Source: Melaminivora alkalimesophila
GTDB taxonomy: Bacteria > Pseudomonadota > Gammaproteobacteria > Burkholderiales > Burkholderiaceae_C
Assembly: GCF_000282995.1 (NCBI RefSeq)
Contig: NZ_ALEE01000606.1
Coordinates: 1-5,472 of the forward strand
Length of the DNA: 5,472 nt
Reading direction: 5' to 3'
The notes under the pieces are model-generated. The model was not told the origin of the DNA and searched no databases. It was given only the letters and a program-made list of their open reading frames with translations. Both the position numbers and the translations under genes were made by a program. This document shows, in pieces, positions 5,259 through 5,472 of the stretch (position 1 is the stretch's first letter; every line of letters begins with the position of its first letter).

Positions 5259-5284
5259 CGCCGCCGCGGAGCCCGCGCGCGGCG
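5259..5284 (-). other. Strong imperfect hairpin in the yraN-diaA gap
   Basis: 5259-5264 (CGCCGC) pairs with 5279-5284 (GCGGCG) and 5265-5269 (CGCGG) pairs with 5273-5277 (CCGCG), with base 5278 bulged and a 3-nt loop at 5270-5272. The result is 11 all-GC base pairs. It lies after the yraN stop (5295-5297) and before diaA in the direction of transcription. No U-run follows, so it could be a Rho-assisted or weak terminator, an RNA end protector for yraN mRNA, or an effect of composition. Confidence 0.4.
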
Positions 5285-5294
5285 TGGGGCCTCC

Positions 5295-5472
5295 TCACTG
5301 CGCGTCGAAGGCGGCGCGCACCCAGCGCAGCTCGCCCTGGTCGATCAGCACCGCATCGAAACGACACGGCGGAGGCTCTCCGCCCAGGCGCATCAGGAAG
5401 CAGCGGGCGGCAAACACGATGCGCCGCCGCTTGGTGGCGCCGATGCTGGCCGCCGCGCCGCCGTGGCTGGGG
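5295..5472 (-). CDS. YraN family (UPF0102) protein, C-terminal fragment
   Basis: The minus-strand frame from the right edge to TGA at 5297-5295 encodes 58 residues, about half of a typical YraN of 115-130 residues. The N-terminal half, with most of the restriction-endonuclease-like core residues, is outside the window. Visible are GATKRRRIVFAARCFLMRL, a variant of the family's T-x-x-K-R-R helix; the following PPPCRFDAVLID strand, typical of the family; and a terminal LRWVRAAFDAQ matching the usual W-x-R-A-A-F-D ending. YraN has a predicted Holliday-junction-resolvase-like nuclease fold with no firmly established role. In many proteobacteria it lies between rsmI/lpoA-type genes and diaA, as it does here beside diaA. 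It is too short to appear as a complete reading frame in the window. Confidence 0.88.
   Translation of the reverse strand, partial: PSHGGAAASIGATKRRRIVFAARCFLMRLGGEPPPCRFDAVLIDQGELRWVRAAFDAQ

Noticed and set aside
1..5472. tRNA, rRNA, CRISPR, insertion sequence, attachment site or defence genes
   Set aside because: None was seen on either strand. Every stretch longer than 63 bases is occupied by a recognisable gene.

Overview
The window is GC-rich (roughly 68-70% by eye), tightly packed chromosomal DNA with no mobile element, RNA gene or CRISPR visible. Gene content and order, and the protein sequences themselves, point to a beta-proteobacterium of the order Burkholderiales, most likely Comamonadaceae. 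The family-level guess rests on recognition of the sequences, not on a search.

Layout. The left edge holds the first 23 codons of a YggS/PLPBP-type PLP-homeostasis gene (minus strand), divergent from a plus-strand type IV pilus retraction cluster. That cluster is pilT (134-1177, GTG start), a 212-residue stand-alone cyclic-nucleotide-binding-fold protein without a DNA-binding domain (1185-1823), pilU (1879-3015) and a beta-hydroxyacid dehydrogenase of the 3-hydroxyisobutyrate dehydrogenase family (3026-3958). Gaps of 7, 55 and 10 nt suggest one transcription unit. It ends tail-to-tail, 19 nt apart, against a minus-strand unit that reads from the right edge leftward: yraN (C-terminal 58 codons only), diaA (SIS-domain DnaA-binding protein) and dolP (dual-BON outer-membrane lipoprotein). 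diaA and dolP overlap by ATGA. This yraN-diaA-dolP order is the same as in Escherichia coli (yraN-yraO-yraP).

How the genes work together. PilT and PilU are the paired motors that depolymerise type IV pili to drive twitching, DNA uptake and surface sensing. The protein encoded between them has the fold and much of the phosphate-binding cassette of a cyclic-nucleotide sensor but no output domain. The simplest hypothesis is that it couples a nucleotide second messenger to retraction. The dehydrogenase is a probable metabolic passenger. The right-hand unit combines replication initiation timing (DiaA), envelope integrity (DolP) and a nuclease-fold protein of unclear role (YraN).

Most of the window is ordinary core genome. 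The item most worth following up is the sensor-like protein between the two retraction ATPases. Secondary points are a 36-nt near-identical direct repeat linking pilT to pilU, and a strong hairpin plus -10-like element directly before diaA, which has no Shine-Dalgarno sequence.
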